Shown: positions 8,001 to 17,074 of the stretch, piece by piece
How positions within the stretch are numbered: the first letter of the stretch is position 1
How the letters are laid out: every line of letters starts with the position of its first letter
NCBI RefSeq assembly: GCF_002846555.1
Contig: NZ_PJMS01000001.1
Location: 5,043,501 to 5,107,500, forward strand
Length of the DNA: 64,000 nt
Origin: Aquimarina sp. MAR_2010_214
Lineage (GTDB): Bacteria > Bacteroidota > Bacteroidia > Flavobacteriales > Flavobacteriaceae
Direction: 5' to 3'
Program-made: the position numbers and the translations under genes
The notes under the pieces: generated by a model
Told to the model about the DNA's origin: nothing
The model's database searches: none
What the model saw: the letters and a program-made list of their open reading frames with translations, nothing else

Positions 8001-9884
8001 ATGAGTAAAATCTTAATACTAATCTTATTCACATTTCTTTCTTTAGAAGACAGCTTTTCACAAAAAGATAATACTTTAAGAAAAGCTATCTTCCATTTGG
8101 ACAATTATCAATTGAAAGAACTTGAAAATAGTATCAATGAAATTCAAAGCACCAAGATTAAATCTTTAATTAATTGGCAATTTTCCTTTTTAGAAAATGG
8201 AAATCCAAAAATTTTAGATTTGAAAACTTTAACAAACAAGATTCCTGAAATTGAAGTCTTACTAAATATTACAAAAGGAGATCAAGAATTTCTTAAAAGT
8301 CAAAATAATGATACCATTTCCTATAAATACTATTTAAATGCTCTAAATACTTCGCTAAAAAATAAAGATTCCTTATTAATCTGTTTTTCTACAAAGAAAA
8401 TACTATGGTCTATTTACTATAATAGAAAAATACAAAACCTATATCCTAGATATCTAAAAATCTTAAATCAATACGCTTATAACAAAAATGAAAAAGCATT
8501 ATTTCATTTTTTTAATATTACTGAGAAAACTGGTAGACTTAAAAAAGAGCATATTTTTGAATACAAAAACATACTCTCGATCGCTCAAAAAAGCAAAAAT
8601 CCCTTTATAGAAGCCAAAATATATCAAATGATTGGTATTCAATACTCTTATTTTAAAGAAGAGAAAGATAGTGCCAAAATATACTACAAAAAGGCTTATG
8701 AGGTTATCAAAAAAAATCCCTATGCATATGCAAAAAACGAAACTTTTGGCATATATACTAATACAGGTATATTATATAATAGCAAAGGGAGGTCTAATAT
8801 TGCTAATCAATATTTTCATCAAGCCTTAAAAGTACCTCTGACCGGAAAAAGTTTTTTAAAAAAAGCAAAACTATCATCTTTACTATCTGAAAATTATAGA
8901 TTACTTAAAGAGTACGATAGTGCTTTTTTTTATAATCATTTGTCTAGGAAATATTATGATTCTTTAAAAGAGTATCAAAATGCAATAGCCTTAAACGATA
9001 TAGAGATAAAGTATGAAACAGCAGAAAAAGAAAAAGAAATAGTTCAACTTTTAAATACTAATCTTAAAACCGAAGCCAGCCGAGTACAAAACAGAAACCT
9101 ACTAATCGGCTCACTCTCTCTTATCTTAGTTGGCTCAATATTCGTATTCCTTATCTACAAAAACACCAAACGCAAACAACGTATCGCAGAGCAAGAGCGA
9201 GAAATACAGATTCAAAAAACAGAAAAACTACTTAAAGAGCAAGAGCTTACCGCTATCGATGCAATGATTTCTGGACAAGAAAAAGAACGGCAACGTCTCG
9301 CTAACGAACTGCATGATAATCTAGGAAGTACACTAGCTACGGTTAAACTTCATTTTCAGCATTTACAACGTAATAAGGACAATCCAAAAGTTGAACAAGT
9401 AGAAGAATTATATACCAAAACGAATGCACTATTAGATGAAGCCTACCAAAAAGTACGTACTATCGCTCATGAAAAAAATAGTGGGGTTATGGCCAATCAA
9501 GGGTTGCTTCCTGCTATAAAAAACTTAGCTAAGCAAGTATCTAATGGAGATGGCTTGCATATCGAAGTACAAGATTATGGGCTAGAGGAGCGATTGGACA
9601 ATGCTTTAGAAATATCAATCTTTAGGATGATACAGGAGCTAATCACCAATACTATTAAACATGCCGAAGCTTCAGAAACCCATATTTCTTTAACCAATCA
9701 TGACTCTCTTTTAAATATCATCATAGAGGATAATGGTAAAGGTTTTGACGCCAAAATATTACCCAAAAAAGAGGGAATGGGATTAAGAAACATCGAAAAA
9801 CGAGTAGAACATCTCGAAGGTACTTTCGAAATTGATTCTACTATAGGAATAGGAACTAACATCATTATAAATATACCCATATGA
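8001..9884 (+). CDS. Membrane-bound sensor histidine kinase (HisKA_3, NarL-type) with TPR-like sensor
   Basis: A 627-residue sensor kinase. A short N-terminal signal (to about residue 20) leads to a periplasmic helical region resembling degenerate TPRs (about 60-345), then one transmembrane helix at about 364-386 and a short coiled coil. The HisKA_3 dimerisation domain has the phospho-acceptor His438 in ELHDNLGS, and the HATPase domain carries NTIKHAEA (N box) and DNGKGFD and GMGLRNI (G boxes). Its stop overlaps the response regulator start by 4 bases. In flavobacteria this TPR-TM-HisKA_3 type is common; its signal is generally unknown. Confidence 0.93.
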   Translation: MSKILILILFTFLSLEDSFSQKDNTLRKAIFHLDNYQLKELENSINEIQSTKIKSLINWQFSFLENGNPKILDLKTLTNKIPEIEVLLNITKGDQEFLKSQNNDTISYKYYLNALNTSLKNKDSLLICFSTKKILWSIYYNRKIQNLYPRYLKILNQYAYNKNEKALFHFFNITEKTGRLKKEHIFEYKNILSIAQKSKNPFIEAKIYQMIGIQYSYFKEEKDSAKIYYKKAYEVIKKNPYAYAKNETFGIYTNTGILYNSKGRSNIANQYFHQALKVPLTGKSFLKKAKLSSLLSENYRLLKEYDSAFFYNHLSRKYYDSLKEYQNAIALNDIEIKYETAEKEKEIVQLLNTNLKTEASRVQNRNLLIGSLSLILVGSIFVFLIYKNTKRKQRIAEQEREIQIQKTEKLLKEQELTAIDAMISGQEKERQRLANELHDNLGSTLATVKLHFQHLQRNKDNPKVEQVEELYTKTNALLDEAYQKVRTIAHEKNSGVMANQGLLPAIKNLAKQVSNGDGLHIEVQDYGLEERLDNALEISIFRMIQELITNTIKHAEASETHISLTNHDSLLNIIIEDNGKGFDAKILPKKEGMGLRNIEKRVEHLEGTFEIDSTIGIGTNIIINIPI

Positions 9885-10507
9885 TAACTATTGCCATTGC
9901 AGAAGACCACCAATCTCTTATCGATGGTGTAGAGCTTCTTCTTCGGTATGAAGAAGAAATTAGTATTGTTGGTATGGCTAATGATGGAGAAGAGCTACTC
10001 AGTATTGTGAGAAGAAAACAACCTAAAGTTGTACTCACCGATATCAGAATGCCTAAAATTGATGGTATCGCAGCTACCAAAATTATTAAAAAAGAATTTC
10101 CTCATACCAAGGTCATTGTCTTCTCTATGTTTGATCAAGAAGAAGCTGTTCGCCAAATGATTGAAGCAGGTGCATCCGGATATCTACTAAAAAACTCACC
10201 CCTGGAAGAAGTACTAACTGCCATACAACAAGTAGCAAAGGGAGAAACTTATTTTGATGCCGCTATTGACCCATCACTCTTTTCTAAAGATGCCAAACAA
10301 CCATCTAAAAAACAGCTCTTATCAAAAAGTGAACGGGAAATCTTAAAACTTATCGGACAGGGAAAAACCTCATCAGAAATCGCCGCCATTCGTTTTAATT
10401 CGGTGTCTACCGTAGAAACCCATCGTAAAAATATCATACGCAAACTGGGCCTTCATGGCAAAGGAGAGTTATTGCGCTATGCTATTGAAAAAAAATATGA
10501 TTTTTAG
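9881..10507 (+). CDS. NarL/FixJ-family response regulator
   Basis: A 208-residue two-domain regulator. The receiver domain (1-120) has the acidic pair E8/D9, phospho-acceptor Asp54 in VVLTDIRMPK, and Lys in the LLKNSP turn. The LuxR-type helix-turn-helix is at about 142-205 (LSKSEREILKLIGQGKTSSEIA and STVETHRKNIIRKLG). It is encoded in an ATGA overlap with the kinase, its obvious partner. Targets may include the secreted-protein gene starting 100 bases downstream. Confidence 0.95.
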   Translation: MITIAIAEDHQSLIDGVELLLRYEEEISIVGMANDGEELLSIVRRKQPKVVLTDIRMPKIDGIAATKIIKKEFPHTKVIVFSMFDQEEAVRQMIEAGASGYLLKNSPLEEVLTAIQQVAKGETYFDAAIDPSLFSKDAKQPSKKQLLSKSEREILKLIGQGKTSSEIAAIRFNSVSTVETHRKNIIRKLGLHGKGELLRYAIEKKYDF

Positions 10508-10535
10508 GTAACTCTCCTCTTCTTAAAAAGATAAA

Positions 10536-10560
10536 TATACCCTGCTATGGGTATTTTTTT
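10536..10560 (+). terminator. Terminator after the response regulator
   Basis: A short hairpin (ATACCC / GGGTAT) is followed by a seven-T run. Confidence 0.65.
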
Positions 10561-10607
10561 ATGCTTGATTGAAAGGTAGTTTTGATGTGTATTAAACAAC
10601 CATAATC

Positions 10608-11501
10608 ATGAAAAAAACAACTCTACTCCTATTTTGTATTCTATCTGTAACTTCTACTACAATAGCACAAGATCAAGGTCAAAAAATACTCCTTACTGAT
10701 CAAACGATTTCTAAAATCACTCACCAAGTTAGTGAAAATATAAAATCTGAACTCAAAAAAGAAAATGATCAAGATATTATAGGAAAGTATTATGAATTTA
10801 CTGAAAAAATAAAAATATTTAAATTCGAAATAGAAATTGAATTGGATAAAAAGAAGCCCTTACTGATACAAGACATTGTGCAAGGCGAAAACTATATCTT
10901 CAATGACGAAGTACTTCTAATAAAGCCTGGATGGGTTTTTAATGTTATAAAAATCCAAGAAAACCTAATTATCATACAAATAGTAAATCAAAAAGACTAT
11001 AAAGAAAATTTTTATGCAATTTCTAGAAATCAATTTTTAGGAAGTACTAAGATTTATGAAGGTGATAGACCGAAAAGAAGTTTTGTATCTAGTGCAATTA
11101 CAATACCTATAAAAATAAGGTTTGGAGATCATAAAAACCTTGACGAGAAAACAAAATATTTTGATTTCGAAGGAAACATTAATGTAGGTGTTACAGCTGG
11201 TTTCAGAGATAGAATCAACAAAACCGGAAAGAACTACATCAGCTATTTAGGAGGTTTAAGTATAGCATCAACCAAAATAACTCCAGAAACAGCAGAGATA
11301 GATTCGGAAACCAATGCCAGTATCTTAACTCCTTTCCTTGGAATATTATATGAATATAATGATTTCCAAATTGGAGCATTTATTGGCTGGGATCATATCG
11401 GAGGAAAGCTAGGCAAATCATGGGTCTATCAGGGTAACGCCTGGATAGGGTTTGGCATCGGATACAATATATTTACATCAACAGACAGTAATGGGTCTTA
11501 A
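10608..11501 (+). CDS. Secreted hypothetical protein next to a two-component system
   Basis: A 297-residue protein with a clean signal peptide ending at TTIAQ (about residue 21). The mature part has a charged helical start, then a beta-rich second half with glycine-aromatic alternation (VGVTAGFRD, GAFIGWDHIGG, AWIGFGIGYNIF). That pattern suggests a small outer-membrane barrel in the C-terminal 130 residues. I do not recognise a named family. Its place directly after the kinase/regulator pair suggests, but does not prove, regulation by it. Confidence 0.7.
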   Translation: MKKTTLLLFCILSVTSTTIAQDQGQKILLTDQTISKITHQVSENIKSELKKENDQDIIGKYYEFTEKIKIFKFEIEIELDKKKPLLIQDIVQGENYIFNDEVLLIKPGWVFNVIKIQENLIIIQIVNQKDYKENFYAISRNQFLGSTKIYEGDRPKRSFVSSAITIPIKIRFGDHKNLDEKTKYFDFEGNINVGVTAGFRDRINKTGKNYISYLGGLSIASTKITPETAEIDSETNASILTPFLGILYEYNDFQIGAFIGWDHIGGKLGKSWVYQGNAWIGFGIGYNIFTSTDSNGS

Positions 11502-11533
11502 TTTTAAGTTCTTCTAAAATCATCAGATAAAAA

Positions 11534-11562
11534 AGAGGATATTTGAAAATCAAATATCCTCT
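11534..11562. terminator. Hairpin terminator between convergent genes
   Basis: A perfect inverted repeat (AGAGGATATTTGA / TCAAATATCCTCT) lies between the secreted-protein gene and the convergent peptidase gene. Confidence 0.75.
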
Positions 11563-11586
11563 TCTATAATTATGAATAAAATTTTA

Positions 11587-13638
11587 CTAATTCACCTCAG
11601 GTAAGAAGTTATAACTCTTACTATATTCTAACATCTGAGTAACAAAACCTTCTGGCTGAGTAACATTAATTTTGGTAATCTCACCATTTTCATCCATTTC
11701 TGGTACTAAAACAGGATTTACAAAACCACTATAAGGAGCAGAAGTAAATTGTTCATTACGCTTTAAAACCTCAGCATGAATCGCTTGATCCACTTTTACA
11801 CCATATCCTTCTACTAAAGCTTCAGCTGCTTTATAGTCTCCTTCAGATTTGATACGTTGTGTCTCTTTTAGCAACTGTCCAAAAATATCATGTAGTTTTT
11901 TGTAATCATTAATATTATAATACGTTTTTCCTTCTCTGGTTACTTTTTCGATTACATTATCTTTCTTTCCTTGCTCAAAAGCCCATCCACTCACCCACTG
12001 GCGATTACGCATATGTGCTTCTTCTACATCATCACCAAGATTTAAGCGAATCAATTGTGTCATTAATCCATTTCTAATATATCCATCATAAGCAGCTTTA
12101 CCAGTTTTTTCCCAATCTTCTACTAATCCTAGTTCTTGTAATTTTGGATCCATTAAATAGTATAGTCCTACTAAATCAGCGCGACCTTCTTCCATAGTAG
12201 AAGCATAGTTCTTTAATGTTTCTTTAGTTTCTCCTACTCCCGGATTTAATTGTCCAGATGCATGCCCTACTACTTCGTGTAATGCTGTATGCAACTTATC
12301 TGCTAATTGTCCGTATTTTTCTTCTAATTCAAATTCTTCATCATCATGTACAAATTCTTTTAAACGACCCGAACCACCAGCATTATTATAAGCACCTATG
12401 ATATTCCCCAAGGACACAGACTTAGAACCTACAGCAGCTCTAATCCAATTTGCATTAGGAAGGTTTACACCAATTGGAGTACTAGGCGAAGCATCTCCTG
12501 CTTCTCCTGCAACTGCAACAACCTTGTATGAAACTCCTACTACATTCTTTTTCTTATGTTCTTCCATCAATGGAGAACTATCTTCAAACCACTGTGCGTT
12601 TTCAGATAAAACAGACATCTTTTTAGACATGTCAAAATCCTTAATCTGAATTATAGTTTCATAAGAACCTCTATATCCTAATGGATCGTTATATACTTCG
12701 ATAAAACTATTAATATAATCGATATTACCTTCAGTAGCTGCAGTCCATGCCACATTATAATCATCCCAGGTTTGTAAACTTCCTGTTTTATAATATTCGA
12801 TCAATAGTCCTAATGCATCTCCTTGTGCTTTATTTTCTGCTACATCTTTTGCTTTTTCTAACCACTTGATAATTTCATCGATTGCAGCTCCATATAATCC
12901 TCCTGATTTATATACTCGCTCCTTTAATTCTCCATTTTCTTTTACCAATTGAGAGTTTAAACCAAAGGACAAAGGCTTCTTTGTATTTGGAGATTTCATT
13001 TTACTATAAAATGATGTAACATCAGTGTTAGTAACTCCAGGACCATAAAAGTTAACCGCAGATAGTGCTACATTGTCAACTCCTTTTGCTTGATTTACTT
13101 TTTTAGCATCTTGATCATTAAAAATCACATTATATACTTCTTTAGACACTTCGGTACCTGTAGCGGCAAGAAGAGAGCTAAAATAATCTTGGTTAAACTC
13201 TGGTTTGATCTTATCATTGCTATAGTGATGATGAATCCCATTAGAGAACCAAACTCGTTTTAGATAAGTTTCAAAAGCTTTCCAGTTTGCGTCGTCTTTA
13301 TTTCCTTCATAAGAAGTGTAAACTTTTTCTAATGCTTTTCGGATAGTAAGATTATGACGGTAATTTTGATCCCACATGATATCTCTTCCACTTAATCCTG
13401 CCTGTGTAAGATAAAATACTAATTTTTGTTCTTTCAAAGAAAGATTATCCCAACCTGGTATTTGATATCTTAAAATTTTAAGATCTGCAAATTGCTCTAC
13501 AACATAATCAAACTTTTCCTCTGCTACCTCCTGTTTTTCTTCTTGTTGGTCAATCTGATCCTTAACACTTGGATCCTTTTTACATGCGATCATTAAACTG
13601 ATGATCGCTATAAAAAATAAATATTTCACTATTCTCAT
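11587..13638 (-). CDS. Dipeptidyl peptidase III-like metallopeptidase (M49), lipoprotein
   Basis: A zinc peptidase that removes dipeptides from the N terminus of short peptides, predicted to be lipid-anchored. The 683-residue protein starts with a signal peptide and lipobox IACK (Cys19). The M49 zinc motif HEVVGH is at residues 454-459, and the second motif EEGRAD is at 483-488; both are complete. Family members in Bacteroidota of this length are exported, whereas the mammalian enzyme is cytosolic. It is divergent from the SRPBCC gene, and the two share a nearly identical first nine codons (see findings). Confidence 0.92.
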   Translation of the reverse strand: MRIVKYLFFIAIISLMIACKKDPSVKDQIDQQEEKQEVAEEKFDYVVEQFADLKILRYQIPGWDNLSLKEQKLVFYLTQAGLSGRDIMWDQNYRHNLTIRKALEKVYTSYEGNKDDANWKAFETYLKRVWFSNGIHHHYSNDKIKPEFNQDYFSSLLAATGTEVSKEVYNVIFNDQDAKKVNQAKGVDNVALSAVNFYGPGVTNTDVTSFYSKMKSPNTKKPLSFGLNSQLVKENGELKERVYKSGGLYGAAIDEIIKWLEKAKDVAENKAQGDALGLLIEYYKTGSLQTWDDYNVAWTAATEGNIDYINSFIEVYNDPLGYRGSYETIIQIKDFDMSKKMSVLSENAQWFEDSSPLMEEHKKKNVVGVSYKVVAVAGEAGDASPSTPIGVNLPNANWIRAAVGSKSVSLGNIIGAYNNAGGSGRLKEFVHDDEEFELEEKYGQLADKLHTALHEVVGHASGQLNPGVGETKETLKNYASTMEEGRADLVGLYYLMDPKLQELGLVEDWEKTGKAAYDGYIRNGLMTQLIRLNLGDDVEEAHMRNRQWVSGWAFEQGKKDNVIEKVTREGKTYYNINDYKKLHDIFGQLLKETQRIKSEGDYKAAEALVEGYGVKVDQAIHAEVLKRNEQFTSAPYSGFVNPVLVPEMDENGEITKINVTQPEGFVTQMLEYSKSYNFLPEVN

Positions 13639-13730
13639 TTGTTTTATTTTATTGTTTTGACAAATGTAACAAAATAAAAGGAGGTTAAAATTGTTTATAT
13701 TAGCTGACCAAACAATCTAAACTAACTAAC

Positions 13731-14765
13731 ATGAAAATAGTGAAATATTTATTTTTTCTATTATTATTAGTAATAATTGGCGGAGCTGTTTATGTTGCTA
13801 CCATAGACGGTGAGTTTCAAGTAGAAGAAAGTAGAGTAATAGATGCTCCCGATGAGTTATTATTTGCTACAATCAATGAGTATAAAACTTGGGATAAATG
13901 GGGCCCGTGGATGGATGAATCTGATGATCTTATCATGGAATACCCCGAAAAAACAAGTGGTGAAGGGGCTTCTTATAGCTGGAAAAGCGAAACACAAGGA
14001 GATGGTAAAATGGAAACCAAAAAAACCTCCCCATTTAGTAGTATAGATCAAAATATAACGTTTGTTACTCCTATGGGTGAAAGTAAAAGTGAGGTATACT
14101 GGAAATTTGAAAAAATAGAAAGTAAAAAAACCAAAGTAACTTGGAGTATGAAGGGAGAACAATCGTTTATGGAAAAAGCATACTGGGCTACTCAAGATAG
14201 TACAGTATCGCAAATGTTAAGACCTATGTATCAACGTGGACTTGAAAAAATCGATGCATTTGTAAATGAAAAGATGAAACAATATGCTGTTCATGTAGAT
14301 GGTGTAACAGAACATGGAGGTGGATTTTATATGTATAATGCAACGGCTTCTTCAATAGCTGTAATTCCTGAAAAAATGGAACAAATGCTCCCTGCTGTGG
14401 CAATGTATATGAAACAAAACAATCTTCCACAAACAGGAATGCCGTTTACATTATATAATGAGTATAATGAAGAACAAGGAACTGCTATTTTCTCTACAGC
14501 AATACCAACGAGAGACAAAGTAGTTACACCCAAAGAAAGTGCTATTCTTTGTGATTTTTTACCACGTCAGAAAGTGGTTAAAACTACGCTTAAAGGGGAT
14601 TATAAAAATCTAAAAGAAGCATGGGAAGCCGGTTACAAATATATTGCAGAGAATAACTTAGAGCCAAATACAGAATCCGCAGCTTTTGAAGTATATAGAG
14701 TAGAACCAACATTACAGCCTAATCCTGCAGAGTGGGTTACAGAAATTTATATTCCAATAAAATAA
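13731..14765 (+). CDS. SRPBCC-domain plus GyrI-like effector-binding protein
   Basis: A 344-residue membrane-anchored protein. One N-terminal hydrophobic helix (residues 5-23) leads to an SRPBCC/polyketide-cyclase-like domain (about 28-180, with ESRVIDAPDELLFATINEYKTW) and a C-terminal AraC-effector/GyrI-like domain (about 190-344, with PRQKVVKTTLKGDYK). This fusion is familiar in Bacteroidota; both domains bind small hydrophobic ligands, but no ligand or role is known to me. No catalytic residues stand out. Confidence 0.85.
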   Translation: MKIVKYLFFLLLLVIIGGAVYVATIDGEFQVEESRVIDAPDELLFATINEYKTWDKWGPWMDESDDLIMEYPEKTSGEGASYSWKSETQGDGKMETKKTSPFSSIDQNITFVTPMGESKSEVYWKFEKIESKKTKVTWSMKGEQSFMEKAYWATQDSTVSQMLRPMYQRGLEKIDAFVNEKMKQYAVHVDGVTEHGGGFYMYNATASSIAVIPEKMEQMLPAVAMYMKQNNLPQTGMPFTLYNEYNEEQGTAIFSTAIPTRDKVVTPKESAILCDFLPRQKVVKTTLKGDYKNLKEAWEAGYKYIAENNLEPNTESAAFEVYRVEPTLQPNPAEWVTEIYIPIK

Positions 14766-14771
14766 TACCGC

Positions 14772-14809
14772 ATAAGCTGTATTCTATCAAATGATAGGGT
14801 ACAGCTTAT
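14772..14809 (+). terminator. Hairpin after the SRPBCC gene
   Basis: ATAAGCTGTA and TACAGCTTAT pair, with an inner CTATC/GATAG stem. The following run is ATAATTTATA rather than pure T, so termination may be weak and could allow read-through to crcB. Confidence 0.55.
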
Positions 14810-14843
14810 TATAATTTATATGGAAATACAATAGATAAAATAG

Positions 14844-15209
14844 ATGAAACAAATACTTTTGGTGTTTATTGGAGGTGGCACTGGCAGCATCGCACGTTAT
14901 CTTATAAGTAAATACCTCAATAGCTCTTCTACGGGAATTCCATACGGTACCTTTACAGCTAATATTTTAGGTAGTCTCTTCATTGGGATTATTCTGGGAC
15001 TAGCACTTAAAAACAATGTAATATCACAAAATACAGTTACCCTTTTGGCTACGGGTTTTTGTGGAGGATTTACTACTTTTTCTACATTTGCTTACGAAAA
15101 TCATGTATTACTAAAATCTGGAGATTTCATTAACTTTATGATCTATGCAGTTGGGTCGTTTATAGTTGGAGTTCTTTTCATATTTTTAGGAATGTTTATT
15201 GTAAAATAA
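14844..15209 (+). CDS. crcB: Fluoride exporter CrcB/Fluc
   Basis: A dual-topology fluoride channel that protects the cell from fluoride. The 121-residue length and four hydrophobic helices are typical. Family motifs seen are GGGTGSIARYLIS near the N terminus, GTFTANILGSLFIG with the pore Asn, and GFCGGFTTFSTFAYE with the phenylalanine box. I looked for a fluoride riboswitch upstream and saw none, only the terminator-like hairpin of the previous gene. A P-II gene follows 42 bases downstream. Confidence 0.95.
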   Translation: MKQILLVFIGGGTGSIARYLISKYLNSSSTGIPYGTFTANILGSLFIGIILGLALKNNVISQNTVTLLATGFCGGFTTFSTFAYENHVLLKSGDFINFMIYAVGSFIVGVLFIFLGMFIVK

Positions 15210-15251
15210 TCCTATAAAAATTGTACCGGAAATTAATTCAAGTAAAGGCTT

Positions 15252-15590
15252 ATGAAAAAAATTGAAGCAATTATACGCAAATCAAAATTCGAAGCTGTAA
15301 AAGAAGCTCTACATAAAATTGAAGTAAATTTCTTTACCTATTGGGATGTAACTGGTGTCGGTAATGAAAAGAAAGGTCATGTATATAGAGGAATCACTTA
15401 TAAAACATCTGATATACCACGTAGATATATATCTATAGTGGTCTCTGATGAATTTGAAGAAAAAACAATTCGAACACTAATTGATTCTGCCAAAACCGGA
15501 GAAATTGGTGATGGAAAAATATTTGTATCAAATATCCAGGACACCTATAGAATCAGAACCGAAGAAAAAGGTAATCAGGCATTACGTTAA
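15252..15590 (+). CDS. Nitrogen regulatory protein P-II
   Basis: A 112-residue signal protein sensing 2-oxoglutarate, ATP and ADP and relaying nitrogen status. The fold signature is complete: N-terminal MKKIEAIIRKSKFEAVKEAL, T-loop GVGNEKKGHVYRGITYKT with a tyrosine in the position used for uridylylation in GlnB, and GDGKIFVSNIQDTYRIRT near the C terminus. The T-loop differs from classical GlnB, so it may be a GlnK or divergent P-II. Partners such as an ammonium transporter are not in the window, but a porin gene lies downstream. Confidence 0.93.
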   Translation: MKKIEAIIRKSKFEAVKEALHKIEVNFFTYWDVTGVGNEKKGHVYRGITYKTSDIPRRYISIVVSDEFEEKTIRTLIDSAKTGEIGDGKIFVSNIQDTYRIRTEEKGNQALR

Positions 15591-15902
15591 ATTTCTACTG
15601 CACTAATCATTTTCAACACTCTCTATTTAGATAAACTCATATTGAGGATTTATCTAATCCTACTTTCTAATGTGTTTATTAAGGTCTTTTTAAATAAAAT
15701 AAGTACTCTATCATAAGAAAAGCTCAAAAAGACGTTTCTAAATTCTTAAAAAATATCAAAATAAAAATTATACCCTAATTTTTTACAGGTACAAAGTTTA
15801 ATATTTATAAAAATCAACACTCATACCCCTATTTTATATAGGTTAAAATTGTTTTTATATAGATTTACCATACCAATTAAAAACTAATTATAACGGTAAT
15901 CA
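15591..15902. other. Intergenic region between the P-II gene and the porin
   Basis: This 312-base region is very AT-rich. I see no gene, RNA or obvious terminator hairpin. It presumably contains the porin promoter. Confidence 0.5.
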
Positions 15903-15911
15903 ATGTTTATT

Positions 15912-17024
15912 ATGAAGACAAAAACCACCACATTTTTTTTAAGAAAAGTAACTTTTTTTACTTTAATCTTTTTGAGTTTTAAAGCAATTTGTCAGGGAGA
16001 AATACCAAAACCTACGCTCGATAAATTATTATCTCAAATAAACTTATCAGGATCAATTGACGGATACTACAGGTACAATATTGTAGTTCCTAATGACAAT
16101 TCGGTAGCTCCAAAAACATCTTTTGTAAACCAAAGTGGTTTTGCATTAGGTATGGCTAATGTAATTTTGGGGTATGAAGATGAAAAAGTTGGATTTGTAG
16201 CTGATCTTGTCTTTGGGTCCAGAGGCGAAGATGCTGTATTTAATTCTAATGACTCTGCTCAAATCATTAATCAACTATATCTCTATTGGAATGTAATCAA
16301 AAGTATTAAACTTACCTTTGGTAAGTTTAATACTTTTATTGGGTATGAAGTAATTTCACCAACAGGAAATTTCAATTATTCTACTTCGTATATGTTCTCA
16401 TATGGCCCTTTCTCACACACTGGTTTAAAAGCGGATTTTGCAATAAGCGAAAAATGGTCTGCCATGCTTGCCGTAATGAACCCTAGTGATTATACAGATA
16501 GTAATCCGTTTGATACTTACATTGCTGGAGCACAGATAGGGTATGCCCTGGATAATGGTAGTGTTTTTCTTAACTTTAGATATGGTAATGAAGGAGAACC
16601 TGGAGAAGTAGATCCTACTTTTCAGGTGGATCTTACTACCGGATGGGATCTGACTCAAGATTTTTATTTTGGAGTAAATACAGCTTATGTATCTATAGAA
16701 TCACAAAAAAACGGGGATACTTCTGGATTTTATGGAGTAGCATTATATCCTCAATACAAAACATCTCAAAAATTGACTATAGGAATAAGAGGAGAATATT
16801 TCTCGGTGTACAACAGTGGGTTAACAGATGTAATTGGGTTAGACGCACAAGGTGATGGAGATGCTATTGCCATCACTCTCACTGGAAATTACAATATTGG
16901 AAAGCTAACTCTTAAACCAGAATTAAGAATAGATACCACTTCTGAAGATTTCTTTATAGATAATGACAGAGAGCCAACAAAAAATCTTTCTTCTTTTGTC
17001 TTTGGAGCTATTTATAAATTCTAG
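15912..17024 (+). CDS. Outer-membrane porin (beta barrel)
   Basis: A 370-residue beta-barrel protein from the second ATG (15912), chosen because it gives a compact signal peptide ending at AICQG; the first ATG at 15903 adds three residues. After a short helical PTLDKLLSQI stretch the body alternates polar and aromatic residues (GSIDGYYRYN, VGFVADLVFGSRG, KLTFGKFNTFIGYE) and ends with a C-terminal aromatic, FVFGAIYKF, typical of barrels. It resembles the porin family often found beside P-II and ammonium transporter genes in flavobacteria. A perfect 18-bp hairpin lies inside the gene (see findings). Confidence 0.85.
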   Translation: MKTKTTTFFLRKVTFFTLIFLSFKAICQGEIPKPTLDKLLSQINLSGSIDGYYRYNIVVPNDNSVAPKTSFVNQSGFALGMANVILGYEDEKVGFVADLVFGSRGEDAVFNSNDSAQIINQLYLYWNVIKSIKLTFGKFNTFIGYEVISPTGNFNYSTSYMFSYGPFSHTGLKADFAISEKWSAMLAVMNPSDYTDSNPFDTYIAGAQIGYALDNGSVFLNFRYGNEGEPGEVDPTFQVDLTTGWDLTQDFYFGVNTAYVSIESQKNGDTSGFYGVALYPQYKTSQKLTIGIRGEYFSVYNSGLTDVIGLDAQGDGDAIAITLTGNYNIGKLTLKPELRIDTTSEDFFIDNDREPTKNLSSFVFGAIYKF

Positions 17025-17042
17025 CACATTTTTTCACAAAGT

Positions 17043-17074
17043 AAAAGCGTTCTGAACGATCAGAACGCTTTTTT
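17043..17074. terminator. Bidirectional terminator after the porin gene
   Basis: AAAAGCGTTCTG and CAGAACGCTTTT pair around AACGAT, followed by T-rich sequence. It ends at the stop codon of the convergent DUF1684 gene. Confidence 0.85.

Noticed and set aside
14766..14843. Fluoride riboswitch before crcB
   Set aside because: The visible hairpin is a simple long stem and none of the conserved fluoride-aptamer blocks is present.
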